Of a stretch of 64,000 nt of DNA, positions 43,701 through 52,364 are shown in pieces. Each line of letters starts with the position of its first letter. Positions within the stretch are counted from its first letter, which is position 1. The translations under genes and the position numbers were made by a program. The stretch comes from Bugulina stolonifera (lineage: Eukaryota; Bryozoa; Gymnolaemata; Cheilostomatida; Bugulidae), in the NCBI GenBank assembly GCA_935421135.1, contig OW285187.1:11619929-11683928 (forward strand), given 5' to 3'. The notes under the pieces were generated by a model. The model did no database searches. It was not told the DNA's origin and saw only the letters and a list, made by a program, of their open reading frames with translations.

Positions 43701-45908
43701 TGATGTACGATACGAGACTTTTCTAGAAGATACTGCGATAGACGTCCACCTAAGATACGGCCACTGCAGGGAACAGCAACAGTGCGTAACGACGATGTAC
43801 AAAGAAAAGTATGAGTGTCAAGTTCCACAAAATCAGGTTCTTATATCGGCATTAAAGTTTGGGTTTTAAATATTCAGTTCAAGCTCTTATCAAGTACTCT
43901 ATGCTGTTGGTGAATGTTAAACCAGGGTTAGCTTCAGCCAACAGTTGTTTAATTGTTCAGTAATATGAAACTACAAGACATCAACCACTTATATTGACAT
44001 CCAGAGCCCACCTTCTATCATTCATATAGCCAGCCCTCAGGCTACAAGACCTTCTAAATGAACACACAGTAAACACCTTACCTTTCGTAGACCACTTCGA
44101 GATATTTTCCGAATCTACTAGAATTATGATTCCTGATAGTCTTAGCGTTGCCAAAGGACTCGAGGAGCGGAGTAGCTGTTAGCAGCTGTTCTGTCACAGT
44201 AGATCTACGTGAGGCATTCACTTTGGCCAAGTAACTCAGTAATAGTTTTATACTCTCTGTCTTACCCGAGCCACTTTCACCACTACAATAGCGACACTAG
44301 TCAGTAGTGATCTGTATAGTCTGCACACTAAGAGTAGATACAGTCAGCAGAGCAACCAGCTTAGTCTGCTAGATTAACTTTGGTGGAATCAGAGAAGAAA
44401 GTCATTAGGATGAAGTTTATGTATTTGCATACATATAAAGTGCCCATAAAATAGCATCAAATGGGAATAGACACTAGGCATAACAGCTTTTAGACTTGTT
44501 GATAACTGATGCTTCATACAATATTATCCAAGAACAGCAACAACTTACCATTTACCAGTGGATAGCTACGTATATAAACATACCTGACAATGAGACACTG
44601 ATCCTGGTCGTGTTGAATCAAGTTGGAGAAAAGTTCGTTACCAACGGCAAACAAGTGGCTGAAAGTAACGAACATAAATACATACATTGTATATATGTAT
44701 ATATTATAATGTAAGTAAATGACAACACTAGCATGAGAGGACAAATCTTAACAACCAACAATTTTCATGTTAGCTAAGAGCCAAATCAGCATAATTATGT
44801 GGAAGTTCAGCATGTAAAGAGAATGCCAAAACAATCCTAATATAATCAATGTGTTGTATCAGTTGTAATTAAACATACGGTGGGTTTGATGGTCCAAGAA
44901 CCTGTCCATTGTACAGCTTGACATGCCTGTCTGTGTAAATAGGAAGATGGCGGTATGGATTAACCGCTACTAGGATACTTCCAATATACGTCTGCATATA
45001 ACAATACAAAATTATTATTTACTGAGTTGTGTAGTGTGTGGGCTCTGCTGCCTTCAAAAAACATAATAGCAAAAAGCTTTCTAGATCATTTGGAGATCAG
45101 CAAATAGATATGAAGTCAGTTCAACGTCAGATTTTATTTTCTCAAACACGACATATTACGTGTAAATAGATTGCTAGTTACAAAACATACCAAACCAATT
45201 CATATTTACTACTTTTATTTGCCCCGAACATAGGTTTTGGTTACAACCAAAAACTTCCAATTACAAGTGAACAGAGAAGAATTCAGATACTTGGAAGGCT
45301 AATCCATTAGCTACTATTACACCACATTGGTATTTACTACTCACATATATTAGGTTAGCCTGGTATCTGATCCTTAGGTTAAGTAATATAGACTTAGCAG
45401 TTAGGTCACTACAACAAACAAACAAAAACTAAATCAGGTTCAGTGTCTTTTATATATTGATGTTTTATGGGAACAGATTTTCTCAAATAGACCTCCACAT
45501 TTACAGTTCTGCATAACAATATCTCTATTACAAAGGAAAGAAACTTGCAAACAAGTAGGTGCATGCCTATTAACAAAGTGCAAAGTTCTTTCAACGGTGT
45601 TGGAATGAAGGCATGTACATATACATGTACGTCAATGCTTACACCTCTTCAGCATAAACTTACCTGAGATAGACCATGTCCTCCACAGCAGTGATGTCAC
45701 TAAGCTCCCCTCTAACCAGCCATTTGGGGTCTTTCTCCACCACCACTACCTCCTCTTCCCCCACAGAGTCTGCATTGGCATCTCCCCCAAGTGATTTGCT
45801 AGTGTCATCTTCAAACTCTGCTGTACTGAATATCTCATGCACTGCAGGCTCCACCACTGGTTCGGCAAATGTGTAAGTCCGTGGAACATTTGGTATCTTG
45901 TCAGACAT
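177..45908 (-). CDS. MYO15: MYO15-like unconventional myosin (49 exons in window, 3' end missing)
   Basis: Actin-based motor with two MyTH4-FERM tails and an SH3, the arrangement of myosin XV. In animals that family carries cargo to the tips of actin protrusions such as stereocilia. Exons run from 45908 down to 177. Their phases agree at all 48 junctions and total 10,632 bases, or 3,544 codons. The start ATG (45908-45906) has an in-frame TGA four codons upstream, so it is well fixed. The SH3 between the first MyTH4-FERM and the second MyTH4-FERM separates this from myosin X and XXII, and favours XV over VII together with the short N-terminus and the split first FERM. Unlike vertebrate MYO15A, the extra length is in the tail and not in an N-terminal extension. 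The stop codon and the last FERM lobes lie beyond the left edge. Individual splice sites were read by eye; a few are less certain and are noted under the parts. Confidence 0.93.
1887..5880 (-). CDS. MYO15: second MyTH4 domain, exons 41-46
   Basis: Exons: 5880-5798, 5156-5044, 3738-3674, 3454-3305, 2804-2722, 2116-1891 (or 1887). Family landmarks: [104 protein letters not shown]. The E-L-R-D-E-I-Y-C-Q and R-G-W motifs are the MyTH4 signature. A Lys/Arg/Ser patch ([15 protein letters not shown]) is inserted near the start and could be phosphorylated. The last exon can end at ATTACT|GTGAGT (1891) or four bases later at GTGA|GTAATT (1887); only the second fits the phase I chose for the next exon. 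Confidence 0.9.
6335..9602 (-). CDS. MYO15: SH3 domain, exons 39-40
   Basis: Exon 39 (9602-9464) reads [20 protein letters not shown] then KGDIIKL, the N-terminal half of an SH3 fold: ALYDY-like DYI, followed by the acidic/RT region and KGDII. Exon 40 (6465-6335) supplies [20 protein letters not shown], with the diagnostic Trp, the G-x-x-G-x-F-P and the closing strand. It ends in a Ser/Arg-rich linker before the second MyTH4. The conserved WLYG and FPED favour a folded SH3 that binds proline-rich partners; the proline-rich segment of exon 33 in the same protein is a possible internal target (inference). The intron between the two exons (about 3 kb) holds the twin palindromes at 8048-8397. Confidence 0.92.
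7097..7153. repeat. 12-bp tandem repeat (CGCAGTATATAT)
   Basis: Four and a half copies of CGCAGTATATAT in the intron between myosin exons 39 and 40. It creates the repetitive peptide-like readings in both directions and has no sign of coding use. Confidence 0.9.
8048..8201. repeat. perfect spacerless palindrome P1 (154 bp)
   Basis: 77-base arms mirror each other without a mismatch around a centre at 8124/8125 (GCAGTATATATACTGC). The sequence is AT-rich but not a simple repeat, as it includes GTACAGCG/CGCTGTAC in the arms. It lies in the myosin intron between exons 39 and 40. Confidence 0.93.
8196..8397. repeat. perfect spacerless palindrome P2 (202 bp), abutting P1
   Basis: 101-base arms match perfectly around a centre at 8296/8297 (TAGCTATAGCTA). 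The left end overlaps the right end of P1 by six bases (GTATAT). Arm landmarks: GTAGGACTATACATAG on the left, and its mirror CTATGTATAGTCCTAC on the right. Confidence 0.93.
10124..15523 (-). CDS. MYO15: FERM F2/F3 lobes of the first FERM, exons 34-38
   Basis: Exons: 15523-15254, 14311-14202, 13813-13698, 12202-12112, 10174-10124. Exon 34 carries the typical MYO15 lobe start [38 protein letters not shown] and LRMSS. Exon 35 has [16 protein letters not shown], the F2-F3 junction seen in MyTH4-FERM myosins. Exons 36-38 give the F3 (PH-like) strand pattern: [57 protein letters not shown]. This completes the FERM whose F1 lobe is about 1,680 residues upstream. Phases are consistent throughout. Confidence 0.87.
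11470..11930. repeat. ACATGTAC / CACATA mixed microsatellite
   Basis: A stretch of about 460 bases made of degenerate TACATG, CACATAC and TATATAC repeats on both strands, in the intron between myosin exons 37 and 38. A 75-base non-repetitive piece (about 11725-11790) interrupts it. The long open frames across it are products of the repeat. Confidence 0.75.
15906..15946. repeat. hexanucleotide (TGCTAG)n
   Basis: About six and a half perfect copies of TGCTAG in the intron between myosin exons 33 and 34, a plain microsatellite. Confidence 0.92.
16173..30849 (-). CDS. MYO15: low-complexity insert splitting the first FERM domain, exons 23-33
   Basis: Exons: 30849-30502, 30159-30065, 29253-28777, 28107-27953, 27692-27536 (or 27593), 27190-27165, 26994-24280, 24089-23636, 23154-23009, 21338-21234, 16536-16173. 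Together with the end of exon 22 they encode about 1,680 residues rich in Ser, Thr, Pro, Asn and Gln and mostly without recognisable domains. Short ordered-looking pieces stand out: [17 protein letters not shown] (exon 26), a Gln/Leu helix (exon 30), [14 protein letters not shown] (exon 31) and [18 protein letters not shown] (exon 33). All junction phases agree, so the insert is one open frame between the F1 and F2 lobes. A shorter proline-rich linker is, as I recall, present at the same place in vertebrate MYO15A; here it is much longer. The role is unknown; disordered regulatory or scaffold binding is only a guess. Confidence 0.85.
17915..18000 (+). mobile_element. tRNA-derived SINE candidate (head)
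   Basis: The sequence GGCCTGCTGGGTTAGTGGTT resembles a tRNA 5' end with an A box (GGGTTAGTGG). About 45 bases further on, CAGTTCAAACC matches a B box (GTTCRANNC). The spacing is somewhat long for a tRNA gene and no acceptor-stem pairing is obvious, so a SINE head is more likely than a functional tRNA. The 3' end of the element is not visible to me. Confidence 0.45.
19130..19442. repeat. 41-bp tandem array, about 7.6 copies
   Basis: The unit contains CAAGTCATCTACTGTGTATG followed by ACTACCACATATAAGTCTGC. Copies start near 19135, 19176, 19217, 19258, 19299, 19340, 19380 and 19420. The last two full units have lost bases and end AAAGTCGACT. It sits in the large intron between myosin exons 32 and 33 (16537-21233). 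Confidence 0.93.
20592..20645. repeat. short tandem repeat ACATATCTATTAATT
   Basis: About three and a half copies of a 15-bp AT-rich unit in the large intron between myosin exons 32 and 33. Confidence 0.85.
21706..21765. repeat. short tandem repeat GATATGGGCCATTATTC
   Basis: Two to three imperfect copies of a 20-24 base unit built on GATATGGGCCATTATTC, in the intron between myosin exons 31 and 32. Confidence 0.7.
23636..24089 (-). CDS. MYO15: myosin exon 30: Gln-rich coiled-coil then disordered segment
   Basis: The exon begins [20 protein letters not shown] and continues [14 protein letters not shown], a heptad-like pattern of Leu, Ile and Gln that predicts a helix of about 35 residues and possibly a short coiled coil. 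After it come Ser/Thr/Pro-rich residues. It is the only clear helix-forming segment in the long insert, so it could give dimer or partner contacts. The exon starts after GTTTAG| and ends GTGCAG|GTTGG in phase 1. The initial ATG codon is internal to the myosin frame, not a gene start. Confidence 0.8.
24280..26994 (-). CDS. MYO15: giant 2.7-kb Ser/Thr-rich exon 29 of the myosin
   Basis: A single exon of 2,715 bases (905 codons, phase 0 on both sides), flanked by TTTTAG| at 26995 and CAATCAG|GTAATA at 24280. It has no stop over 2.7 kb in an AT-rich region, which is strong evidence of coding. The composition is Ser, Thr, Pro, Gln and basic residues. Local features include clusters such as [39 protein letters not shown] (acidic/Ser, a possible CK2 target), HRKKRST and [10 protein letters not shown]. 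No domain is recognised. As the exon length is a multiple of three, it could be skipped or included without changing frame. It accounts for about one quarter of the protein seen here. Confidence 0.88.
27536..27692 (-). CDS. MYO15: myosin exon 27 with two in-frame alternative donors
   Basis: The exon opens at 27692 (TTTTAG|GGTGAATC). It can end at AAAG|GTGAGG (27593) or at CAAG|GTTAGT (27536). Both donors leave phase 1, so either joins the 26-base microexon 28 (27190-27165, encoding GQESSKMDE with the split codon). The longer form adds 19 codons including a run of seven Asn written with AAC/AAT repeats. This suggests a length polymorphism or alternative splicing in the disordered insert. Splice strength favours the inner GTGAGG site. 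Confidence 0.65.
29523..29960. mobile_element. CAGTGGAACTTGC MITE, copy 1
   Basis: Terminal inverted repeats CAGTGGAACTTGCTTAATTC and GAATTAAGCAAGTTCCACTG bound 438 bases without a transposase. Next to the ends lie further ATTCAAA blocks in both orientations (GGTTAGTTCAAAC, CCTAATTCAAACC). TA follows the right end. The pattern fits a Tc1/mariner-type non-autonomous element. It lies in the intron between myosin exons 24 and 25. Confidence 0.85.
31066..35547 (-). CDS. MYO15: first MyTH4 domain and FERM F1 lobe, exons 17-22
   Basis: Exons: 35547-35466, 34145-33913, 33477-33361, 32822-32701, 32015-31773, 31272-31066. The MyTH4 core is visible in [49 protein letters not shown], and [19 protein letters not shown] followed by [24 protein letters not shown]1 follows directly: [20 protein letters not shown], then [20 protein letters not shown] and [12 protein letters not shown]. 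In MyTH4-FERM myosins this unit binds cargo or microtubules. After F1 the sequence becomes low-complexity instead of continuing to F2. For exon 21 the in-phase acceptor is GGCAG|GTTCG, 18 bases inside the first possible AG. The family match is firm; the exact edges of F1 are approximate. Confidence 0.88.
36784..36974. mobile_element. CAGTGGAACTTGC MITE, copy 2 (internally deleted)
   Basis: Same termini as the copy at 29523-29960, in the same orientation, but only 191 bases long because the middle is missing. TA flanks both ends (TA|CAGTGG and CACTG|TA), as expected of a TA target duplication. It is in the intron between myosin exons 16 and 17. Confidence 0.85.
37220..38721 (-). CDS. MYO15: myosin neck / IQ region, exons 15-16
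   Basis: Exon 15 (38721-38597) encodes a basic helix with [18 protein letters not shown] followed by AFWRAYYHR; this includes an IQ-like light-chain-binding motif ([12 protein letters not shown]). Exon 16 (37364-37220) continues with [13 protein letters not shown] and [10 protein letters not shown], degenerate IQ-like repeats, then a charged helix ending RWAQADVRK. The neck would bind calmodulin or light chains and act as a short lever arm. Exon 16 has no ordinary donor at the needed phase directly after RK. Either a GC-AG intron is used (AAG|GCATGT at 37220) or the exon runs two codons further to TGT|GTAATA (37214); both keep frame. The donor of exon 15 sits at the edge of a 17-bp minisatellite made of the same junction sequence (see the repeat entry). 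Confidence 0.85.
37985..38610 (-). repeat. 17-bp minisatellite made of the exon-15 donor junction
   Basis: About 36 copies of a 17-bp unit, on the minus strand CACCACAGGTATTGTAG, with TG/TA and C/T variants. The array starts inside myosin exon 15: the exon ends TACTACCACAG and the intron begins GTATTGTAGC, so the first unit is the real 5' splice site. Every unit therefore repeats a usable-looking donor (CACAG|GTATTG) and a TTGTAG acceptor-like end. There is a longer period as well: the block at about 38091-38213 recurs at about 38315-38440, roughly 224 bases apart, which points to stepwise expansion. Confidence 0.93.
39062..45908 (-). CDS. MYO15: myosin motor domain, exons 1-14
   Basis: Exons: 45908-45664, 45408-45345, 44991-44879, 44658-44584, 44282-44082, 43763-43586, 43328-43164, 42784-42677, 42276-42091, 41812-41585, 41069-40866, 40574-40420, 39893-39723, 39236-39062. 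The first exon has an acidic stretch and then the start of the motor ([14 protein letters not shown]). Motor hallmarks, in order: [14 protein letters not shown]-loop [10 protein letters not shown], split over exons 4 and 5; switch [17 protein letters not shown]; switch [10 protein letters not shown], with a splice right after the E; actin-binding [26 protein letters not shown]; and the converter end [11 protein letters not shown]. The residue 16 before the DALA motif (TEDS position) is Glu in RGETVSMP, so actin-activated ATPase should not need phosphorylation there. All catalytic elements are intact, so an active motor is expected. There is no long N-terminal extension of the MYO15A type. Confidence 0.95.
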
Positions 45909-47277
45909 ACCGAGTATTCATAAGATTTAAATAAACCAGTACACTATGAAGATAAGGAGTGTTATACCACCAATGCACCACTCTATGCTGCTTTACCATA
46001 CATATATTACTCCTTGCATCAAGACAACCAGCTTTAGAACTCAGTATATCTATGGGACCAATAGCTATAATAATGTATTGAATTAACACTGTCTCCCAAG
46101 AGATTGGACTCACTGCTACCAAATTCTGATTCACAAAAATGAGATGACAACTTTAGGGAATTTAAGCCATTTATAGGAAACTTGGGTGACCACCAGCTCT
46201 ATTGACATAATACATGTGTGTATTGATTGATCTAATATTGACTGCAGAGCAGAACAGCCCCCTTGAGAATTCAGAATTTACTCGTCATCATGAACTATTC
46301 ACTTAAGACAGCCTCCACTAACCAATCAACAGTTGCTTATTGATTTCTGTTAAACTACAGTTAGGAAACCTCTATAACAGTAGCCTCCAGGAGACCAGCC
46401 CCCAAAAAACTCAACAGCCTTCAAATTAATGCAATACACAGACATTATTATGTCAACTCACAAACAATTTCAGTAGATCCATTTCTAACATAAAAATTGT
46501 GTAGTACATGCATATACATGTAAGAAATGTGCAAAACAATGTACACCAGTAATTAAGATGTGCATAGTTTTGAAGTTAGCCCCTCTTGAATTATTCTACT
46601 CTATGGGAGGACAACTTCAAAGTACACAAAGGCCTGCGATGTAATATACCGACAGGAAGATTATCACTCATATGTTCAGTCACAACAGGACTCAGGTTTT
46701 GACTACTTATAATTATATTATTATAATACATACTTAGTGCCAGCTAGACTGTACCAAATAAAAACTATACTAATTAACAGTAATACATAACACTGTACAT
46801 TCTTACTCCATTTTACATGCACATACATGTATAATAATACATCATAATAAACTGACCATATCACAGACTTGTCACACCACTTATAAATAATCTCATTAAA
46901 TTCTACAGATTATAAATGACTGAATAGGACTGTAATACAAATGTAGGTCTAAAAACATATAGTTCTAAGAATATAGAAAAGGGTTATATTAGTAGATAAG
47001 GCCATTTATAGTGTATATTATGTTAGTGGGTCGTCAGAAAATGCCCTCAGCAGTTATAAGTAGTTATAGTTCTAAAGATAAAAGGTCTAAATGCAAAGCA
47101 TATCAAAGTTTTGCAAAACAAGTAGCGGCCGTCCATATTATAATTCTAAACTGATGATATGTAGGCTACTGGTAGTATGTACCTGTGGTTTACCTCAATG
47201 TTAATAAGTATGTCGTTCATTCCGGTAGGAAATACATCAAGTCTTACGAGCCGACAACTCCAAGGTCAAGGACGTGA
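45909..47277. other. intergenic region between the Thr-Pro-rich gene and the myosin start
   Basis: About 1.4 kb upstream of the myosin ATG and downstream of the neighbouring stop, both genes on the minus strand. AT-rich, with no further coding exon that I can support. The myosin promoter and any 5' untranslated exon should lie here, but no clear TATA or initiator could be picked out. Confidence 0.5.
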
Positions 47278-49460
47278 TCAATAACCACTTAACGTAGGCA
47301 CGGCGAGTTTAGTCGAGCTTATAGAATTTCCCAACTTTTTATGAGCCGTGACTGCAGCAGACACCATTCGCCTTGGGGTCTTTGTCAGCGGGCTTTCATT
47401 GATGTCAACTGGTGCTTTCCTACAACAAGAGCACAATATGCCGCAGCATAGTCATGGTGCTATCCCTGTTGTATAATGATGGCAGCTAACAGGACATACA
47501 ATAATACCCTTGACTAATGGCTACACGTATATGCAGATGGATGATTATAACATAAACGATCTGCTATGAGTTCAATTTCGCTCATGATGCCAAATTACTT
47601 TATTTACTCACATTTCCTAGACCACATGAACTACAACTATGACGAATGGGGCTCAAATGTTTGGGAGAGAATAGTAAAGACCAACAACAATCATATTTTT
47701 GTGGGAATCGCAAATTAAAATCAGAAAACCCCAAAATCGTGAATTCACAAGTCCTAGTAAAAATTATTTACTTTATGTAATAACAGAATGTGACATATAA
47801 CACATGATAGCCCATGGTAGCATCATGCATACTGTTGATAGACTATCGCAATGAAACACTAAACAGCTCACAATCACAAACCTTTTGGAAATGCGAGTGA
47901 AGCTATCATCTAGACCAGGTGTCTCAATACAAAAAGGGCTGTACATCCTGAGAGCTAGTGGAGATGGTGTGCTCAGGGCTTTAATTCTCTCAGACCTGCG
48001 AGGTGTTGTGTACGCACCATTAACCATATGTGGAGATTCACGTAAGGCAATCTTCTTGTACTGCTTTTTCCTCAGCTTCTGTAAACAAAAGTACCACATT
48101 CAGTAACATACACTACGACATGCACATGATGAACAGCAAGCAATATGTAGACAACAGACAGCTTTACCTGACAACACACATTCTAAGCTTCATGTCTCAA
48201 CTATCAGATATACAATTGCATACGCATGTACTAGTTTTATAGAATACAACGACACACTAAAATTTTCAAATAATATATTTATTATATATGGCAGCAAGGG
48301 ACCAGCTTACCTGTCCGATATTCAATATAGCAGACTTCATCGTATTTAAACCTGGCAGAGGCCCTTCCTTGGGTTGACCTTTAGTGTTCCCATCATTGCT
48401 TTTTGAACTATTGCTGTCTATTTTGCAGTTTTCTTTTTCCTTGATATCAGTATTAGATTTCCGATTCGATCGTTTGGTGCTCTGAGAATTCTCTCCATCT
48501 TCATGAATTGTAGTAATTTTTTCACCACGTGGCTTGCCAACGTTACTGTGTGTAGGCAAAGTAGAGTAGCTACTCCGTCGCCGTGTGCTTAGTGTTCGGC
48601 GCAATTTTGATATACTTGTCTAAAACAAACAGAACAAACATTCAGAACTGCCCATAGAAGACTTGGCATGTAGATAAATTATGAAAGCTACGCAATTATA
48701 ACTTCAAACTCACTAGACACACAGCTGATTATAGCTAGAGCTTTGGCCGCTAACCACATTGTGGACTGTGGTTTCACTATACTGTACCAGACATGTTCTA
48801 CTGAAAAGTGAGGTTCAAAAGTTTTACAAGCTGAACTTTTGAACTCCATCACTTTTGGGTTCTAAATAAATGGCTTGCATCTATAGACAATTGGAACAGA
48901 GCTCAAAATGGGGAGGGGAGAGTTGAAAACACCAACAGTGATAGTCCGTTCCTGGGCAAACGGATGACGTGCCATTTCACCCTAGAATGATATTCTGTCA
49001 ACCCAAACTGAGCTAACAGACTCTCGTGACTATTGTTATATCAAGTTCGATCTAGAATTATGCCATCATTTTTTGCAGTTTCAATTCAATACGCACACAT
49101 CCACTCTTTGACTGAACTATTACTTATCAGCAGAGAACACTAATACTTCCTAGCTTTTCCCACAAAACACAAAAAACAATGCAAATGAGTCAATGCAAAT
49201 GTCATAAATATGACTAAATAAAAAATAATTCTTCCAAATCAACTTCTTACCTGTCTAAAGCAAATACTAGCTAAGATAGACAGAAACAAATGAGAAGATA
49301 TTACAAAACAAGCTACAAAGTAACTTACTGCGTAGTTTGTTTTGTAAAGTCTTCTCATTATTATATTTTAGTAGCCATTAATTCACAACCCAACATAAAA
49401 CGTATACAGCACACAATTGAAGTTTATACCTTGAGTCGTCCTAGTCTCCAGAGACAGCAT
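47278..49460 (-). CDS. small basic Thr-Pro-rich protein, unrecognised
   Basis: Three solid exons: 48619-48311, 48078-47882 and 47419-47278, ending in TGA (47280-47278). They keep phase and encode 215 residues. The protein is basic (TRRRSS, SKLRRTLS, LRKKQYKKIALR) and has repeated Thr/Ser-Pro sites: TTPRRSERIKALSTPSP, ETPGLDD, ESPLTKTPRRM. TPRR is a full CDK consensus, and its repetition suggests a nuclear or mitotic, cell-cycle-phosphorylated protein (inference; borealin- or NUSAP-like in character, but no match is claimed). Two further upstream pieces also keep phase: ATG at 49460 to 49430, and a 20-base microexon 49270-49251; with them the protein would be 232 residues. That 5' part is speculative, as it lies right beside a LINE remnant. 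It is a separate gene from the myosin, 1.4 kb downstream on the same strand. Confidence 0.6.
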
Positions 49461-49544
49461 TCAGCCGTGACTTGGAAAACTTGTTTTCTTGCAACTCATT
49501 TAATGTTTCCGGTATACAACTAACAAGCAATTTGAAAGTTTTAG

Positions 49545-50900
49545 GGCTAGATAAGTGGAGGGATAAGTAATGGACTATCAGCAGGCAGAGCATTCCTGTC
49601 CTTTGCAGCACGAATGAAGAATGATCTCAGGCAATGGAGTGTGTTCGAAGTGAAGTTGGTATGGAGTACTGTATGGCATGGTTTCTTGCTGATGAGAAAA
49701 TGGCTCTCTGGATGTAGTTGTTGATGACTGCTTTGTTGGAGTGGTGATCCTGACTGAAGATCTTAAGGTGTCGATCACTGCGGTATTGAGAGAGGTTGGA
49801 TGTCAAGTTTTCCAAAGAGGCTGGTGATGCTTGTCTTTCTATCAGTCGACCTGATGCCACAGATAAGGCGTGCTGCCCTTCTCTGCACAGCTTGAGACAG
49901 TTAGCAGTTGAGTCAGACACAGAGTCCCAGGCTGTAGAAGCATACGCTAAGATAGTCTAGAGCTGGTGAGCACATTTCTCTGGATGAAATCAAGAGTAGA
50001 GTTTCCCGTAGCTGCTACAGTATCCATGTGTTTGTTCCATATGATACTTGGATAGAGCGTAACTCCCAAGTAGGCCTATTTGATGTGCCCAGCTCTATGA
50101 ATCTCAGTGTTATGCAGATAGAGGCTTTTGCTCATAGGTTATCTTGTTTTGGAGAGCACAGTATGTGAAACTCCACATTACATTGTTGTTCCAACAGTTC
50201 AAATTTTAGCAGGTCATCTTAAAGAGTACCATGGTTGAAGGCCAAATTGCAGGCAATAGTGTCATCGGCAAACAGGTGTATGAATGATTTTCAAGGTCCT
50301 AGGAAGGTCAGTGATGTAGAATAAAAACATCGCCGGCTTTTAAGGGACACCACTGCTTCTGAGGAGTTCTCTTCATCAACAACCATCTTTTGGCTTGTCT
50401 TTGTTGAAGTGGTCAATTGGAAGCTGACCCTTAAGTAGTCAGTTTGTATAGAAGTTTGTCGTGATTAACTTTATTAAATGCCTTGCTAAATTCGAGCACA
50501 CAAGCCTCAGTCTCCCTTCTTGAGTTTGGTAGTAATATCGCTAACAAGTTTGATCAGTTGTTTTTCACAGCCACGGTTATGACAAAATCTGTGTCGCTTA
50601 GAGTGGAAGTGGAAGATGTACTTTTCCTTGGCAAATGACATAAGCTGGCTAATAGGAGCGTGATCCATTTTTTTACTGGTGATGCATGTAAGGCTTACAG
50701 GCTGATAGTTGGCTGCTGCCGATCTATTTCCCTTTATAAAGATCAGATGAGACACACAGATGCCTTCTTCCAGTCTTTGGGGACAATAGTGATAGTCTTG
50801 TCTAGGAATGAATGGAATAAAGTGGTGATTGAGGAGGCAAATACGTCAGCCAGCTCTGGGGCCATTGCAATAATGAATATTTGTTTATTCCTTTTGTAGT
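49545..50900 (-). pseudogene. decayed non-LTR retrotransposon reverse transcriptase
   Basis: On the minus strand, in broken frames, the order is that of a LINE reverse transcriptase. From 5': TITIVPKDWKKASV; LIFIKGNRSAAANYQPVSLT (RT motif with N-Y-x-P-V-S-L); FSKAFNKVNHDKL; LFADDTIACNL with the catalytic FADD at 50272-50261; YLGVTL; and the C-terminal AAKDRNALPADS. Many stops and frameshifts show it is dead. The family is CR1/jockey-like by these motifs; no endonuclease domain is seen in the window. It lies just upstream of the Thr-Pro-rich gene. Confidence 0.85.
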
Positions 50901-51506
50901 TCGCAACGCTAGTTCTAATGATTTAATCCAATACATTTATACAATAATACTTAATCATTATCATATCATTCATATGATATTATTATTAATTATACAATTT
51001 AATAATTGTTATAAAATATTTATATTAATATTAGAATAATAATATAATTAAAAAAATTGTGAATTTAATCGTTATCGAATGGGTAAAGTGAAAAAAGTCA
51101 GGTGAGGTTTAGTTAGGTTTTTTTTATTTTACTTTTATTTTATCGAGTACAGTATTATTACTGTTACCGTACTTATTATTATATTATGGCTTACCTCCAT
51201 TTCAAAAACCGATATGTAACGTAATTTGTGTGATGATGGTGACCATAGAGTTATCTTCTATTATGGTGACAGACAGCTTGTTGCTTGAATTGATTGAACT
51301 GCACCTAGTACAATCATGTAGAGCCACTAGAACCCTGGTAACCTAGTTTTCATATATGCCCGCTTTGACCTTTAACCTCACGTGATGCAAACAATAGTGG
51401 CAGAGATATTATTAACGTAGGTACTGATCACTTCAATACAAATATAATATGTAATTTACCTGCTGTTACGTAAATCAAGCAATGGGATGTCCTTTAGAAA
51501 AATTCT
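50901..51506. other. AT-rich spacer between the LINE remnant and the foldback element
   Basis: About 600 bases, very AT-rich (ATTATTAATTATACAATT-type sequence at 50960-51060). No gene or repeat family recognised. Confidence 0.5.
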
Positions 51507-52115
51507 TAAGGTGCAAACACACGAGAGCGTTTTGGGGCGAATTTGACGCTCGCGAATCGCCAGAGTGCCAACGCTCTCAAAACGCTCAAGCTCAGCCTGC
51601 CGAAGTATTGAGACGATTCGCTCGGCGCTGATTGGCTGGTAAACGGCATAGAGGTAACACCCCATAGAGCAGGAACTTAAAAATTTTCCGCTATTGAACG
51701 CCGATTGGCCACTTGATGCCAGTTTTCCCCACGAGCGGCCATGATGCGATGGGGATTTCGTCCGTTTGTTTACATTAGTTACCATTACAATTATATATAA
51801 AACATAAAATTTTTCAACGCTGTTATTTACAGATACTATTTGCGTAAAATGTTTTGAATTTATATCTAAACTGTTTAATAATATCTCTGCTTTTTCACAA
51901 TAATAGTGATTTTAAAAATCTCTTTGTAAAATAGGACTTTAAAGAAAAATAAGAATGGATGTTTACTCGACCAAATAATACTAGTAACCGACTAGCACGG
52001 CAGCGTATATCGGTAGAAAGTCTGTGAATGCGTTGATTGGTCAACCAAAACAAAACCGCATATTATTGGGTATTAAAATGTCTAATCGCTAACATGATAG
52101 GCTTATTGTACAGAA

Positions 52116-52364
52116 TTATCTACCCATAAAGGACTTTCGATAGCACGTGAACAATTCTCTGTTCATTTCAAAAAATGAGCGTGGAGCTAGTTGTACTAGT
52201 GGCATTCCTGGAACAATAATTATACAATCTGACAATCTCATATAGTTAACATTGGTGTGATTGCAAGGGTGTACTTTGGGTTTCTTTGGACTAACAGTGT
52301 GGTTAGTAGGAATACAGTACGGTTGTTGTGAGTTAGAACTGGAAAGACAATGAAATAAATTCAA
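52116..52364 (-). pseudogene. short conserved frame in the left arm, duplicated at 57141-57329
   Basis: Reads SSSNSQQPYCIPTNHTVSPK and PKVHPCNHTNVNYMRL after a TCTTTCCAG acceptor-like site. The right-arm copy (plus strand, 57141-57329) keeps the same first 45 residues with few changes (SPEKPKVYSCNYINVNYMRL) and then frameshifts. It runs opposite to the exon-like pieces of the same arm. The function is unknown; it may be a remnant of the autonomous element's coding region. Confidence 0.35.
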
